DNA of 62,600 nt from UBA9988 sp964574105 (lineage in GTDB: Bacteria; Patescibacteriota; Minisyncoccia; Phycocordibacterales; UBA9988). How positions within the stretch are numbered: the first letter of the stretch is position 1; the number at the start of each line of letters is the position of its first letter. Shown here piece by piece: positions 16,001-23,125 of this stretch. A model generated the notes under the pieces. That model made no database searches, was not told the origin of the DNA, and was given only the letters and a program-made list of their open reading frames with translations. Position numbers and translations under genes: made by a program. The stretch lies in the NCBI GenBank assembly GCA_964574105.1, contig CAZNKH010000001.1, positions 1-62,600 on the forward strand. The letters run 5' to 3'.

Positions 16001-16709
16001 GTTGCTTTACCAACTCATTAAGATCAATCCCTTTGAAGATCTGGTAGATTGCTTCTGCACCAATCCCCGCTTCAAAGACTGTCGCATACTTCATAGAGTA
16101 GCGATGGTAATTCATCTCATCCAAAACACGCCACTTCACCAATGATTCTACTTCGCGCTTGGCATCAAGAAGTGCATCACGAAGTTTCTCAATATCCTCT
16201 TTTCCGGTGAGAGACTTGGCCTTCGCCTTAAACTCGGAGTCCAATCGGCGCAGTAGTTCCGCTTTCTCCTCCTCGTTCACACGAGTAATGATGTAGCCAG
16301 CAAAGTAGATAACCTTTTCAAGATCTCCCACCGAGAGATTGAGTACCATGCCAATGCGTGAGGGAACACCACGGAGAAACCAGATATGAGCAACAGGGCT
16401 TGCCAATTCAATATGTCCCATACGCTCACGGCGCACAATAGAACGTGTTACCTCAACACCGCACTTCTCGCAAATAATATCCTTGTAACGGATGCGACGG
16501 TACTTACCGCAGTAACACTCGTAGTCCTTCTCTGGACCGAATATCTTCTCATCAAAAAGGCCGCCGCGTTCACTTCGCTGTGTACGATAGTTAATCGTCT
16601 CAGGCTTGGTGACCTCGCCGTATGACCATTCACGCATCCGATCAGGGGAAGCAAGTTTAAGAGAGATCGCGTTGAAATCTGTTTTCATTTCTTTTTTAGG
16701 CATAGGCAT
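13083..16709 (-). CDS. rpoC: RNA polymerase beta' subunit
   Basis: This is the 1208-aa catalytic beta' subunit. The N-terminal zinc ribbon C-Y-C-G...C-E-K-C-G lies near residues 55-80. The active-site Mg motif N-A-D-F-D-G-D-Q-M is near residue 490. A second zinc site is formed by C-G-T-K-D-G ... C-S-T-C-Y-G in the C-terminal third. The trigger loop region (A-A-Q-A-I-G-E-P-G-T-Q-L-T-M-R-T) is intact. The ATG at 16709 follows the rpoB stop after one base; an ATG two codons later (16703) is an alternative. Upstream in-frame codons belong to rpoB and are not used. The length is short of E. coli RpoC because lineage-specific insertions are absent. Confidence 0.98.
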   Translation of the reverse strand: MPMPKKEMKTDFNAISLKLASPDRMREWSYGEVTKPETINYRTQRSERGGLFDEKIFGPEKDYECYCGKYRRIRYKDIICEKCGVEVTRSIVRRERMGHIELASPVAHIWFLRGVPSRIGMVLNLSVGDLEKVIYFAGYIITRVNEEEKAELLRRLDSEFKAKAKSLTGKEDIEKLRDALLDAKREVESLVKWRVLDEMNYHRYSMKYATVFEAGIGAEAIYQIFKGIDLNELVKQLSADLATANSLDRAKVQKRFNLFKSMLQSGVRPEWMFMTVVPVIPPALRPMVALDGGRHATSDVNDLYRRVINRNNRLKKLKDLNAPDVILRNEKRILQEAVDDLLDNSIHARQSATSQAQRRTLKSLSDSIKGKQGRFRQNLLGKRVDYSGRSVIVVGPELKLYQCGLPKHMALELFRPFVISKLLEQELAYNIRGAGKLIEEEIPEVWAILEDVIRDKHVLLNRAPTLHRLGIQAFRPVLIEGNAIQVHPMVCAAFNADFDGDQMAVHVPLGNAAQREARELIASVKNLLRPGSGDPVVNPTLDMVLGVYWMTNEVEKEKGEGSVFLDYESALLAHSFGDLSFRARITIEKPLTEKFSSFEGTRIETTLGRLMWNNIFPDDFPYMNREITRKDIAEIVSRVFDLYGPEKTPDILDDIKYFGFHHATISGITWGIDDVGVPEAKTEIIIDAKKEASTIEDQYAEGLLSEEERYRMIIEVWQRAKMRIDKEVPNALPLNGPVASMLHSGARGSINQVSQMAGMKGLIINPAGRLVDYPIIPSYKEGLSPIEYFVTTHGSRKTLADTALNTAKAGYLTRKLVDVAQDVVIREEDCGTKDGKKISMENIPVFDSGIGNTLRGRVLAADIVTADGTALFKRGYLITKVDAKKIDEQKISEAVVRSPLTCKSLNGICSTCYGIDLGRGKVVGQGETVGIVAAQAIGEPGTQLTMRTKHSGGVDTKGDIVGGLPRVEEIFERRTPKNPAVLSEVDGNVIEIKTSGRERVITVLPDIESKKKKDASLQYSVLFPRTVTVTEGDRIKKGQALTDGPIIIPDLFKLAGKAAAEDYILKEIESIYHLQGASISRKHIEVMIRQMFSRRKIKTPSDTHFVAGEIVESRELTEENDRIAREGGEAAVGDVIVLGITEVALNTESYLSAASFQNTTRVLIDTAIKGGMDRLRGLKENVIIGRLIPAGTGLKSEFAEEDREEDFE

Positions 16710-16710
16710 T

Positions 16711-19700
16711 TTATTGGAGATCCTCAAGCCCGACATCCAGCGCGAGCCCGCGGAGCTCATTGAGTAATACATTAAAGGATGCGGGGATAGAAGGAGTCTT
16801 AATCCTCTCTCCCTTTACCATTGAATCAAAAGCTTGTGAGCGACCGGTAATATCATCTGACTTGATGGTGAGCATCTCACGCAAGGTGTACGCGGCACCG
16901 TAACCCTCTAGCGCCCATACCTCCATCTCTCCAAAACGCTGACCACCACCCTGCGCACGACCACCCAAAGGCTGTTGAGTAATGAGTGAGTAAGGTCCAA
17001 TGGAGCGCATATGAATCTTGTCTTCCACCATGTGGTGTAGCTTAAGCACATACATGCTCCCGATTGCAATTTTCTGTTCAAAAGGCTCTCCGCTCCTTCC
17101 ATCGTAGAGGGTTACCTTACCATCTCTTGGGAATCCAGCCTTTTCTAATTCATCCTTAATTTCTTCCGGATTTGCACCTTGGAAGACGGGCGTCATTGCT
17201 TGGTAGTTCAGCGTACGAGCGGCAAGACCTAAGTGCATCTCTAAGATCTGTCCCAAGTTCATACGGGAAGGAACGCCAAGTGGGGTGAGTACCACATCAA
17301 TTGGGTTACCGTCTGATGTGTAGGGCATATCTTCTACAGGGAGGATTTTTGCGATGACTCCCTTATTACCGTGGCGACCTGCTAGCTTATCGCCCACAGA
17401 GACATTACGGATTTGCGCTACTTCAATGTGAATTTGTTTAATGATACCGCTCTCCAACTTATCACCCTTGTCGCGTGAGAAGATCTTGACACCAATGATG
17501 CGGCCACGCTTGCCGTGACTCATACGCAGTGAGGTATCTTTCACATCACGGACTTTTTCTCCAAAGATAGAACGGAGGAGCCGTTCTTCTGGAGTCAGCT
17601 CGGTCTCACCCTTTGCAGTAATCTTTCCGACAAGAATGTCGTTGGGCCCAACCTCTGCACCAATGCGCACAATACCCTCCTCATCAAGGTTCTTTAGTTT
17701 TGCCTCGCCTACATTAGGGATGTCGCGTGTAGTCACCTCTGGGCCAAGCTTGGTATCACGGNNNNNNNNNNGACGAACTCTTCAATGTGAATATTGGTGA
17801 AAATATTTTCGCGCACCAACCGTTCCGAGATGACAATGGCATCCTCGTAGTTAGCTCCCTCCCAGGTCATAAAAGCAACGAATACATTCTGCCCGAGAGA
17901 CATTTGTCCATTGGAACTAGATGAGGTATCAGCAAGTAGATCTCCCTTCTTCACGGTGTCGTGCAGTGAGACTGCTGGTCGTTGATGGAAGGCAGTGAAG
18001 TCGTTAGTGCGCCCAAAGGTGACGAGCTTGTACTCGCGCTTCTCTCCCTCCTTCCCCTTAATGAGGATATGATCACCGTCCACTTCTACAACTTCTCCAT
18101 CAATGTCAGAAAAGATAAGCCGTCCCGTAAAGCGTGCAGCAAGCTCTTCCATTCCTGTTGCCACGAAGGGCGCCTCGGGCTTGACGCATGGTACTGCTTG
18201 CTTTTGCATGTTAGAACCCATGAGAGCACGGTTCGCGTCATCATGTTCTAAGAAGGGAATCATTGAGGTTGCCACGGAGTAGGCTTGATTAGGAGCAACA
18301 TCAATAAAGTGCACATCCTTACGCGCTACCACACCCGGCTTGGTCATAGCGCGCACTTCTACCTCCTCATCAAGGAGGTGCATATCAGCATCGTAGTGGA
18401 CGCTTGCGTGCGCAATGTTGTACTGCTCTTCATCAAGTGCGTTTAAGTACACTACCTCATCAGTAATGCGTCCGTCGATCACACGGCGATACGGCGTCTC
18501 AATGATACCCAGATCATTTATGCGTGCGTAGGTGGTGAGACGGAGAATGAGACCAATATTTGGACCCTCTGGTGTGTGAATGGGGCAGAGACGACCGTAG
18601 TGACTCGTATGCACATCACGGACTTCAAAACCGGCACGCTCACGAGTGAGTCCCCCAGGGCCCATGGCCGAGAGGGTACGCAAGTGCTCCACTTCGGCAA
18701 GTACATTATCCTGTCGCATAAACTGCGAGAGTTGGTTGGTGGTAAAAAATTCTTTGATGCGTGCCTGAAGGGGGCGTGGTGAGATAAGCTGAATAGGATA
18801 CATTGTATCTGCATCGGCAGTAGACATCTTATCTTGAATGTAGCGTTTCATCTGCGTCATACCCACGCGTACACGCTGTTGAAGCATCTCGCCCACGAGA
18901 CGTACACGGCGCAGCCCCAAGTGATCAATGTCATCCTCCTTAGCACCCTTAGTGCTGTTTAGAGTGATGATGTGACTCATAATGCGGACGATGTCGTCAA
19001 AGGAAAGGATACGAGCATCTGCATCCTTACCACTCACAGAGAGCCCGAAGCGTTGATTGAGGCGATAGCGGCCGACGAGAGAGAGATCGTAGCGATCACC
19101 AGAGAATAGATTCTGAATGAATTCGCGTGCGCCAGAGACCGTTACGAGGTCAGAATCGCGAAGTCGTTTGTAGACTTCAACAAAGGTCTGATCAATTGAG
19201 CTAAAAGCCTCTTTGTCTAAGGTGTTTTTGATGTAGGGAATCTCGGTCTCAAGATCTGCGAAAGCTTTTTGGATTGCCTCGGTGTTACTCTTACCATTCG
19301 CATCACCAAAGATGCGCAAGAGCGCGGTTGCCGGAAGCTTGCGTTTGCGATCAATGCGCACATAGATACAGCCATCCAACTCTGTTTCAAACTCAATCCA
19401 CGCTCCGCGAGAGGGAATGATTTTTGCACCAAAGTGCTTTTTACCACGCAGGTCGTTAGCGGTGAAAAAGACGCCAAAGCTGCGCGCAAGCTGTGGAACG
19501 ACGACACGCTCAATACCGTTGATGATGAAAGTGCCGTGCTCTGTCATTAGAGGAAAGTCGGCGAGGAAAATTTTCTGCTCATGCTCAAAGTTCTTGCTCT
19601 TGAGAACCACGCTTGCAACCAAAGGTGCTTCGTAGGTGAGATTGTTCTCTTTGACATGCTGCTCGTCGTACTTTGGTTCCTCAATAGCAAAATCTCTGAA

Positions 19701-19874
19701 GGTCAGATCAAACTTCTTCTCTGAGTAGTCCTTGATGGGAGAAAACTCTTTAAAAACTTCAGCCAGACCATCCTTGGCAAGCCAGCGGAACGAGTTGAGC
19801 TGAAGTTCAACAAGATCGGGAACCTTAGCGAGGGGCTTCTTATACTTTGAAAAGTACTTTTTGGTGAGCTTCAT
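16711..19874 (-). CDS. rpoB: RNA polymerase beta subunit (interrupted by an assembly gap)
   Basis: The beta subunit spans about 1053 aa. The first 701 codons run from the ATG at 19874 to the N run; the remaining 349 run from R-D-T-K-L-G-P-E at 17760 to the stop at 16711. The two halves are in different frames only because the ten Ns are a placeholder. Conserved segments include the rifampicin-region R-E-R-A-G-F-E-V-R-D-V-H-x-S-H-Y-G-R and the C-terminal L-N-E-L-R-G-L-A-L. The gene starts after a predicted leader of about 120 nt with no Shine-Dalgarno that I can see. It leads the rpoB-rpoC-dnaG-rpoD series. Confidence 0.97.
17762..17771. other. Assembly gap (10 N) inside rpoB
   Basis: Ten Ns break the reading frame. 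Codon phase on both sides requires a true gap of 3k+2 bases. The spacing between the IEE and RDTKLGPE motifs in known RpoB suggests about 8 missing bases (three codons). Confidence 0.95.
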
Positions 19875-20000
19875 AACAAAAAATATGGGCGCAAAAATAT
19901 ACCCAAAAAAAGAATTACCTGTTAAAAGGTTATGAGAGAGAACTAGCTTATAATTGTGTTAGCAAATATCGTAACTCAATCGTAGCTAAACATAGAAAGG

Positions 20001-20029
20001 AGTATATACGAGCATCCTCTCCTTGTCAA
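20001..20029 (-). promoter_or_regulatory. Consensus promoter of the rpoBC-dnaG-rpoD run
   Basis: On the minus strand a perfect TTGACA (20029-20024), a 17-bp spacer and TATACT (20006-20001) form the best sigma-70 match in the window. The -35 overlaps the trmD stop codon. The predicted +1 near 19994 gives an untranslated leader of about 120 nt before rpoB. Confidence 0.85.
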
Positions 20030-20667
20030 ATCCTCTTGGAGCGATAGGAATCTATATTTTTGTGGTGACCTGAAAGGAGGACCTTGGGGACGCGATACTT
20101 TTTACCCTTGTAGGTAAGTACCTCGGGTCGTGTGTAGGTTTCACCGCTCGTAACTCTCCCCTCTTCTAAGGACTCTGTCTTACCTAATACACCGGGAATA
20201 TGACGAGAAACAGCATCAATAATAATGAGTGCGGGAAGCTCACCACCTGTGAGCGTGTAGGGTCCAGCGGATATTTCCTCTGCCTTAAGTATTTTTTTTA
20301 CTCGCGCATCAATACCCTCGTAATGCCCTGCGATAAGCACAAGCTCATCATATTTTTTTGCATACTGTTGTGCTTCCTTTCGCGTAAACTGCTTTCCCCG
20401 CGGAGACATAATGAGTATCTTTCTCTGTGTGTCTTTTCTAAGACGAAGTGAGTTCACCGCCTCCACAAGAGGAAGGGCCTTCATCACCATACCGGGTCCA
20501 CCACCGTAGGGCTTGTCGTCAGCTTTTTTGTGTGAATCCGTACAAAAATCACGAGGGTTGATCGTTTGTACAGAAATAGACTTATTCATCGTGGCGCGCT
20601 TGATCATTGAGGAGCCACGGTACGAGTCCAAACTTTCGGGGAAAAGTGTGATAACAAAAAATCTCAT
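20026..20667 (-). CDS. trmD: tRNA (guanine-37-N1)-methyltransferase
   Basis: This 213-aa SPOUT-class methyltransferase makes m1G37 in tRNAs and so prevents frameshifting. Typical motifs are F-F-V-I-T-L-F-P-E at the N-terminus, K-A-D-D-K-P-Y-G-G-G-P-G-M-V-M, the knot motifs I-L-M-S-P-R-G-K-Q-F and L-I-A-G-H-Y-E-G-I-D-A-R-V, and S-A-G-P-Y-T-L-T-G-G-E-L-P. It lies downstream of rpsP and khpA, as in the classic rpsP-rimM-trmD operon, but rimM is not between them. The AAGGAG before the ATG has zero spacing; TATAAT six bases upstream instead predicts a leaderless transcript. Confidence 0.96.
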   Translation of the reverse strand: MRFFVITLFPESLDSYRGSSMIKRATMNKSISVQTINPRDFCTDSHKKADDKPYGGGPGMVMKALPLVEAVNSLRLRKDTQRKILIMSPRGKQFTRKEAQQYAKKYDELVLIAGHYEGIDARVKKILKAEEISAGPYTLTGGELPALIIIDAVSRHIPGVLGKTESLEEGRVTSGETYTRPEVLTYKGKKYRVPKVLLSGHHKNIDSYRSKRI

Positions 20668-20673
20668 CTCCTT

Positions 20674-20715
20674 ATTATACAACAATCCCGCCCTATTGTA
20701 CATAGGACGGGATTG
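20674..20715 (-). promoter_or_regulatory. trmD leaderless promoter abutting a 14-bp palindrome
   Basis: TATAAT (20679-20674) lies exactly six bases before the trmD ATG, and TGTACA 17 bp upstream is a weak -35. Three bases upstream of the -10, CAATCCCGCCCTAT (20683-20696) and ATAGGACGGGATTG (20702-20715) form a 14-bp stem with one mismatch and a 5-nt loop. It may be the khpA terminator, an operator over the promoter, or both. Confidence 0.6.
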
Positions 20716-20732
20716 TATATCTTCTCTAAGAC

Positions 20733-21077
20733 TTAAAACTGGAGATCAGCCATTGCTTGATCCACAGTCTTGGCGGCTGCCGTATTCGCAGTCATCGCAG
20801 CTCCATCGTCTGCAAAGTGACGTCCTCCCTCTGGCTCATTGATTTTCAAATTGACACGAGCATTGTTCTTCATCCCCACAACACGCAGAAGTGTGCGAAT
20901 AGCCTTTGCCGTATTACCACTCCTTCCAATCACTTTCCCCATATCGGCGGGGTTGAGATCTAGGGTAAGAAGTACGCCCATCTCGTCCACTGACCTTCCG
21001 ATCTTTACATCATTCGGATTATCCACAAGAGCCTTGATAACATTCTCAAGAAACTCCTGATCAGAGTATTCTGACAT
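20733..21077 (-). CDS. khpA: KH-domain RNA-binding protein KhpA
   Basis: This is a 114-aa single KH-domain protein with the G-x-x-G loop in K-V-I-G-R-S-G-N-T-A (about residues 47-56). An acidic N-terminal helix and an Ala-rich C-terminal tail flank it. KhpA (formerly YlqC) binds small RNAs and, with KhpB, affects cell elongation in Gram-positives. Its position between rpsP and trmD matches many genomes. The ATG at 21077 gives the natural start; a TTG three codons upstream is less likely. A TATACT at 21126-21121, inside the perfect palindrome TTTAGTATACTAAA (21118-21131), could give it its own promoter. Confidence 0.9.
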   Translation of the reverse strand: MSEYSDQEFLENVIKALVDNPNDVKIGRSVDEMGVLLTLDLNPADMGKVIGRSGNTAKAIRTLLRVVGMKNNARVNLKINEPEGGRHFADDGAAMTANTAAAKTVDQAMADLQF

Positions 21078-21126
21078 ACAATACAATAACGATTGCTGTT
21101 AATTAATCAACCTACGCTTTAGTATA

Positions 21127-21510
21127 CTAAACTGTCTCTTCTGCTTCAACAACAGGAGCTACTTCTTCTGCTAGCTCTGCTGGAGTTTCTGCGAGAGGAG
21201 CAGGAGCGGGAGCAACCTCTTCAACTTTTACAGGAACGGTCTTCTTTGGGAGTACATTTCGCTTTTTATCTGAAATGATTTTTGCAGTGATTAACAAATT
21301 GTGTACAGTACCAGAGGTCTGTGCACCACGCCCCATCCAGTATGTAACTCTATCGGCATCTATGGTATGCACATCCTTACGAGGGTCATAGTTACCTAGG
21401 ATCTCAAGGAAAGATCCCGGTTTTTTTGCGGCAGTACTGTGCTCTGTCACGACCACACGAAATGATGGGTCATTCTTGCGGCCAACGCGCTGTAATCTGA
21501 TTTTCAGCAT
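21127..21510 (-). CDS. rpsP: Ribosomal protein bS16
   Basis: This is a 127-aa small-subunit protein. Residues 1-80 match S16 (L-K-I-R-L-Q-R-x-G-R-K-x-x-P-x-F-R-x-V-V; G-x-Y-D-P). The last about 35 residues are an Ala/Pro/Glu-rich acidic tail beyond the usual S16 length. The gene is divergent from the RNase R-like gene. Extended -10 TGATATAGT at 21528-21520 predicts a 3-nt leader and no Shine-Dalgarno. Confidence 0.96.
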   Translation of the reverse strand: MLKIRLQRVGRKNDPSFRVVVTEHSTAAKKPGSFLEILGNYDPRKDVHTIDADRVTYWMGRGAQTSGTVHNLLITAKIISDKKRNVLPKKTVPVKVEEVAPAPAPLAETPAELAEEVAPVVEAEETV

Positions 21511-21519
21511 ACGGGCTCA

Positions 21520-21528
21520 ACTATATCA
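21520..21528 (-). promoter_or_regulatory. Extended -10 of rpsP
   Basis: On the minus strand TGATATAGT (21528-21520) puts +1 at about 21513, three bases before the ATG. Confidence 0.55.
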
Positions 21529-21565
21529 AACAAGATGCATATCCGTCAATTCGCCGTGGCAGATG

Positions 21566-21574
21566 TGCTATGAT
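21566..21574 (+). promoter_or_regulatory. Extended -10 of the RNase R gene (leaderless)
   Basis: TGCTATGAT (21566-21574) is followed by six bases and the ATG at 21581, so the predicted +1 is the start codon. Confidence 0.6.
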
Positions 21575-21580
21575 GGCACA

Positions 21581-23092
21581 ATGAAAAAAATCAGCCCACA
21601 AAGACGAGAAATAACCCCTCGCCAACCGCTCCCCGGCCCTTTTTCCCATGCCGTGCTCCAGGAAGCGAAGGCGCTCCTTACTCGTGAAGTAGAAATCATG
21701 GAGAAAGAGCAGGGTATACGGCGTGATTTTCGTGAGATCCCTACTATCACCATAGATCCAAAAGATGCAAAAGACTTTGACGATGCTATCTCCTTCCGTG
21801 TGCTCTCCGACGGCAGTCGTGAGGTTGGCATACACATTGCCGATGTCTCTTTTTTTGTTAGCCCCGGATCAGCATTAGACAAGGAGGCAAACAAACGGGC
21901 AACATCAATCTATCTCGTTAATCGCGTCATTCCTATGCTCCCAGAAGAGCTCTCTAATAACCTCTGCTCTATCGTACCGGGAAAAGATAGACTCTGCTAC
22001 TCTGCAGTGTTTGAAGTAAAGCAAGATGGGAGCATTAGTAAAGAATGGCTTGGAAGAAGCATCATCCGCTCCAATGCTCGCCTTACCTATGAAGAAGCGC
22101 AAACAATCATGGATGGCGCGCCACACGCCTACGCAAAAGAGATACAAGCACTCACTGGTATTACACGAAAGCTCCGCACACAAAAATTGGCACAGGGAGC
22201 CATTGCTATCCACGACACTGAACTACGCTGTGAACTGGATGCAAACGGCAAAGCAATCTCCTTCTATGTAGTACCGCATATAGAGAGTCACCAATTGATT
22301 GAAGACCTGATGCTCCTCGCTAATCGCCGTGTAGCAGAGTATGCATCACACGCAGTTAAGAATAAGTCGGGAGCCTTTGTTTATCGCATCCATGACACAC
22401 CTGACATGGATAAGATTACATTTCTTGATCTCTACGCACGACCACTCGGTTACACTATACTTCGCGGACACGCAGTAGATCCTGCAGAGCTCAATCGTCT
22501 TTTGATTGAGGTACTGGGAACGCCACACCAGTACTTTGTACACTCGGCAACTCTCCGGTCAATGGCAAAAGCCATTTACTCAACCAAAAATATTGGACAC
22601 TTTGGACTCGCCTTTAAGCACTACACGCACTTTACTTCTCCTATCCGCCGTTATCCCGACCTACTTGTACACAGACTTCTTTCCGAATACCTCGCAGGAA
22701 GGACGGTCAAAGAGAATGTGCTCAAGGATTGTGACAAGGCAGCACTCCACGCCACAGAACGAGAGGTAATTGCCGCAGAAGCAGAACGGGAATCACTCAA
22801 AGAAAAGCAGGTAGAGTACCTCTCCGAGCGCTTAGGGATGGAGAGCAGTGGCATCATCACAGGTGTGACCAATTTCGGCATTTTCGTTCGTGAGGAGACG
22901 ACAGGGGCGGATGGACTCATCCATGTCACCAAGCTCCCTGACGACTACTATATTTTTGACGAACAAAAAATGATGCTCACCGGCGAAAGGACAAAGAAAA
23001 ATTTCCGTCTCGGCGACTCCGTCCGTATCAGGGTCTCTCGTGTAAACCAAGAGCGCAATCAGATTGATTACGAACTATGCAATAACGCCTAA
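21581..23092 (+). CDS. rnr: RNase R/RNase II family exoribonuclease without cold-shock domains
   Basis: This 503-aa 3'-5' exoribonuclease contains the RNB catalytic domain (about residues 45-370) with the metal-binding D-P-K-D-A-K-D-F-D-D-A and H-I-A-D-V-S motifs and the C-terminal conserved H-F-T-S-P-I-R-R-Y-P-D-L-L-V-H. An S1 RNA-binding domain (about 415-500) follows. RNase R is normally about 750-800 aa with two N-terminal OB/cold-shock domains; here the RNB domain begins almost at once. The start at 21581 is supported by the adjacent extended -10; longer in-frame starts would run into the rpsP promoter. Confidence 0.93.
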   Translation: MKKISPQRREITPRQPLPGPFSHAVLQEAKALLTREVEIMEKEQGIRRDFREIPTITIDPKDAKDFDDAISFRVLSDGSREVGIHIADVSFFVSPGSALDKEANKRATSIYLVNRVIPMLPEELSNNLCSIVPGKDRLCYSAVFEVKQDGSISKEWLGRSIIRSNARLTYEEAQTIMDGAPHAYAKEIQALTGITRKLRTQKLAQGAIAIHDTELRCELDANGKAISFYVVPHIESHQLIEDLMLLANRRVAEYASHAVKNKSGAFVYRIHDTPDMDKITFLDLYARPLGYTILRGHAVDPAELNRLLIEVLGTPHQYFVHSATLRSMAKAIYSTKNIGHFGLAFKHYTHFTSPIRRYPDLLVHRLLSEYLAGRTVKENVLKDCDKAALHATEREVIAAEAERESLKEKQVEYLSERLGMESSGIITGVTNFGIFVREETTGADGLIHVTKLPDDYYIFDEQKMMLTGERTKKNFRLGDSVRIRVSRVNQERNQIDYELCNNA

Positions 23093-23125
23093 AATGTTAA
23101 ACACCGAGTGTTTAACATTTTTTAC
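23092..23125. terminator. Bidirectional terminator between rnr and smc
   Basis: AAATGTTAAACAC (23092-23104) and GTGTTTAACATTT (23108-23120) form a perfect 13-bp stem with loop CGA, flanked by A- and T-runs and overlapping both stop codons. A near-copy occurs at 60461-60479. Confidence 0.85.

Noticed and set aside
16711..17736. rpoB as two separate genes or a programmed frameshift
   Set aside because: The frame change coincides exactly with a run of ten Ns, and both flanks align to continuous conserved RpoB motifs.
20655..20670. AAGGAG before trmD as a functional Shine-Dalgarno
   Set aside because: It touches the ATG with no spacing, and the -10 geometry puts the transcript start at the ATG itself, so the motif would not be in the mRNA.
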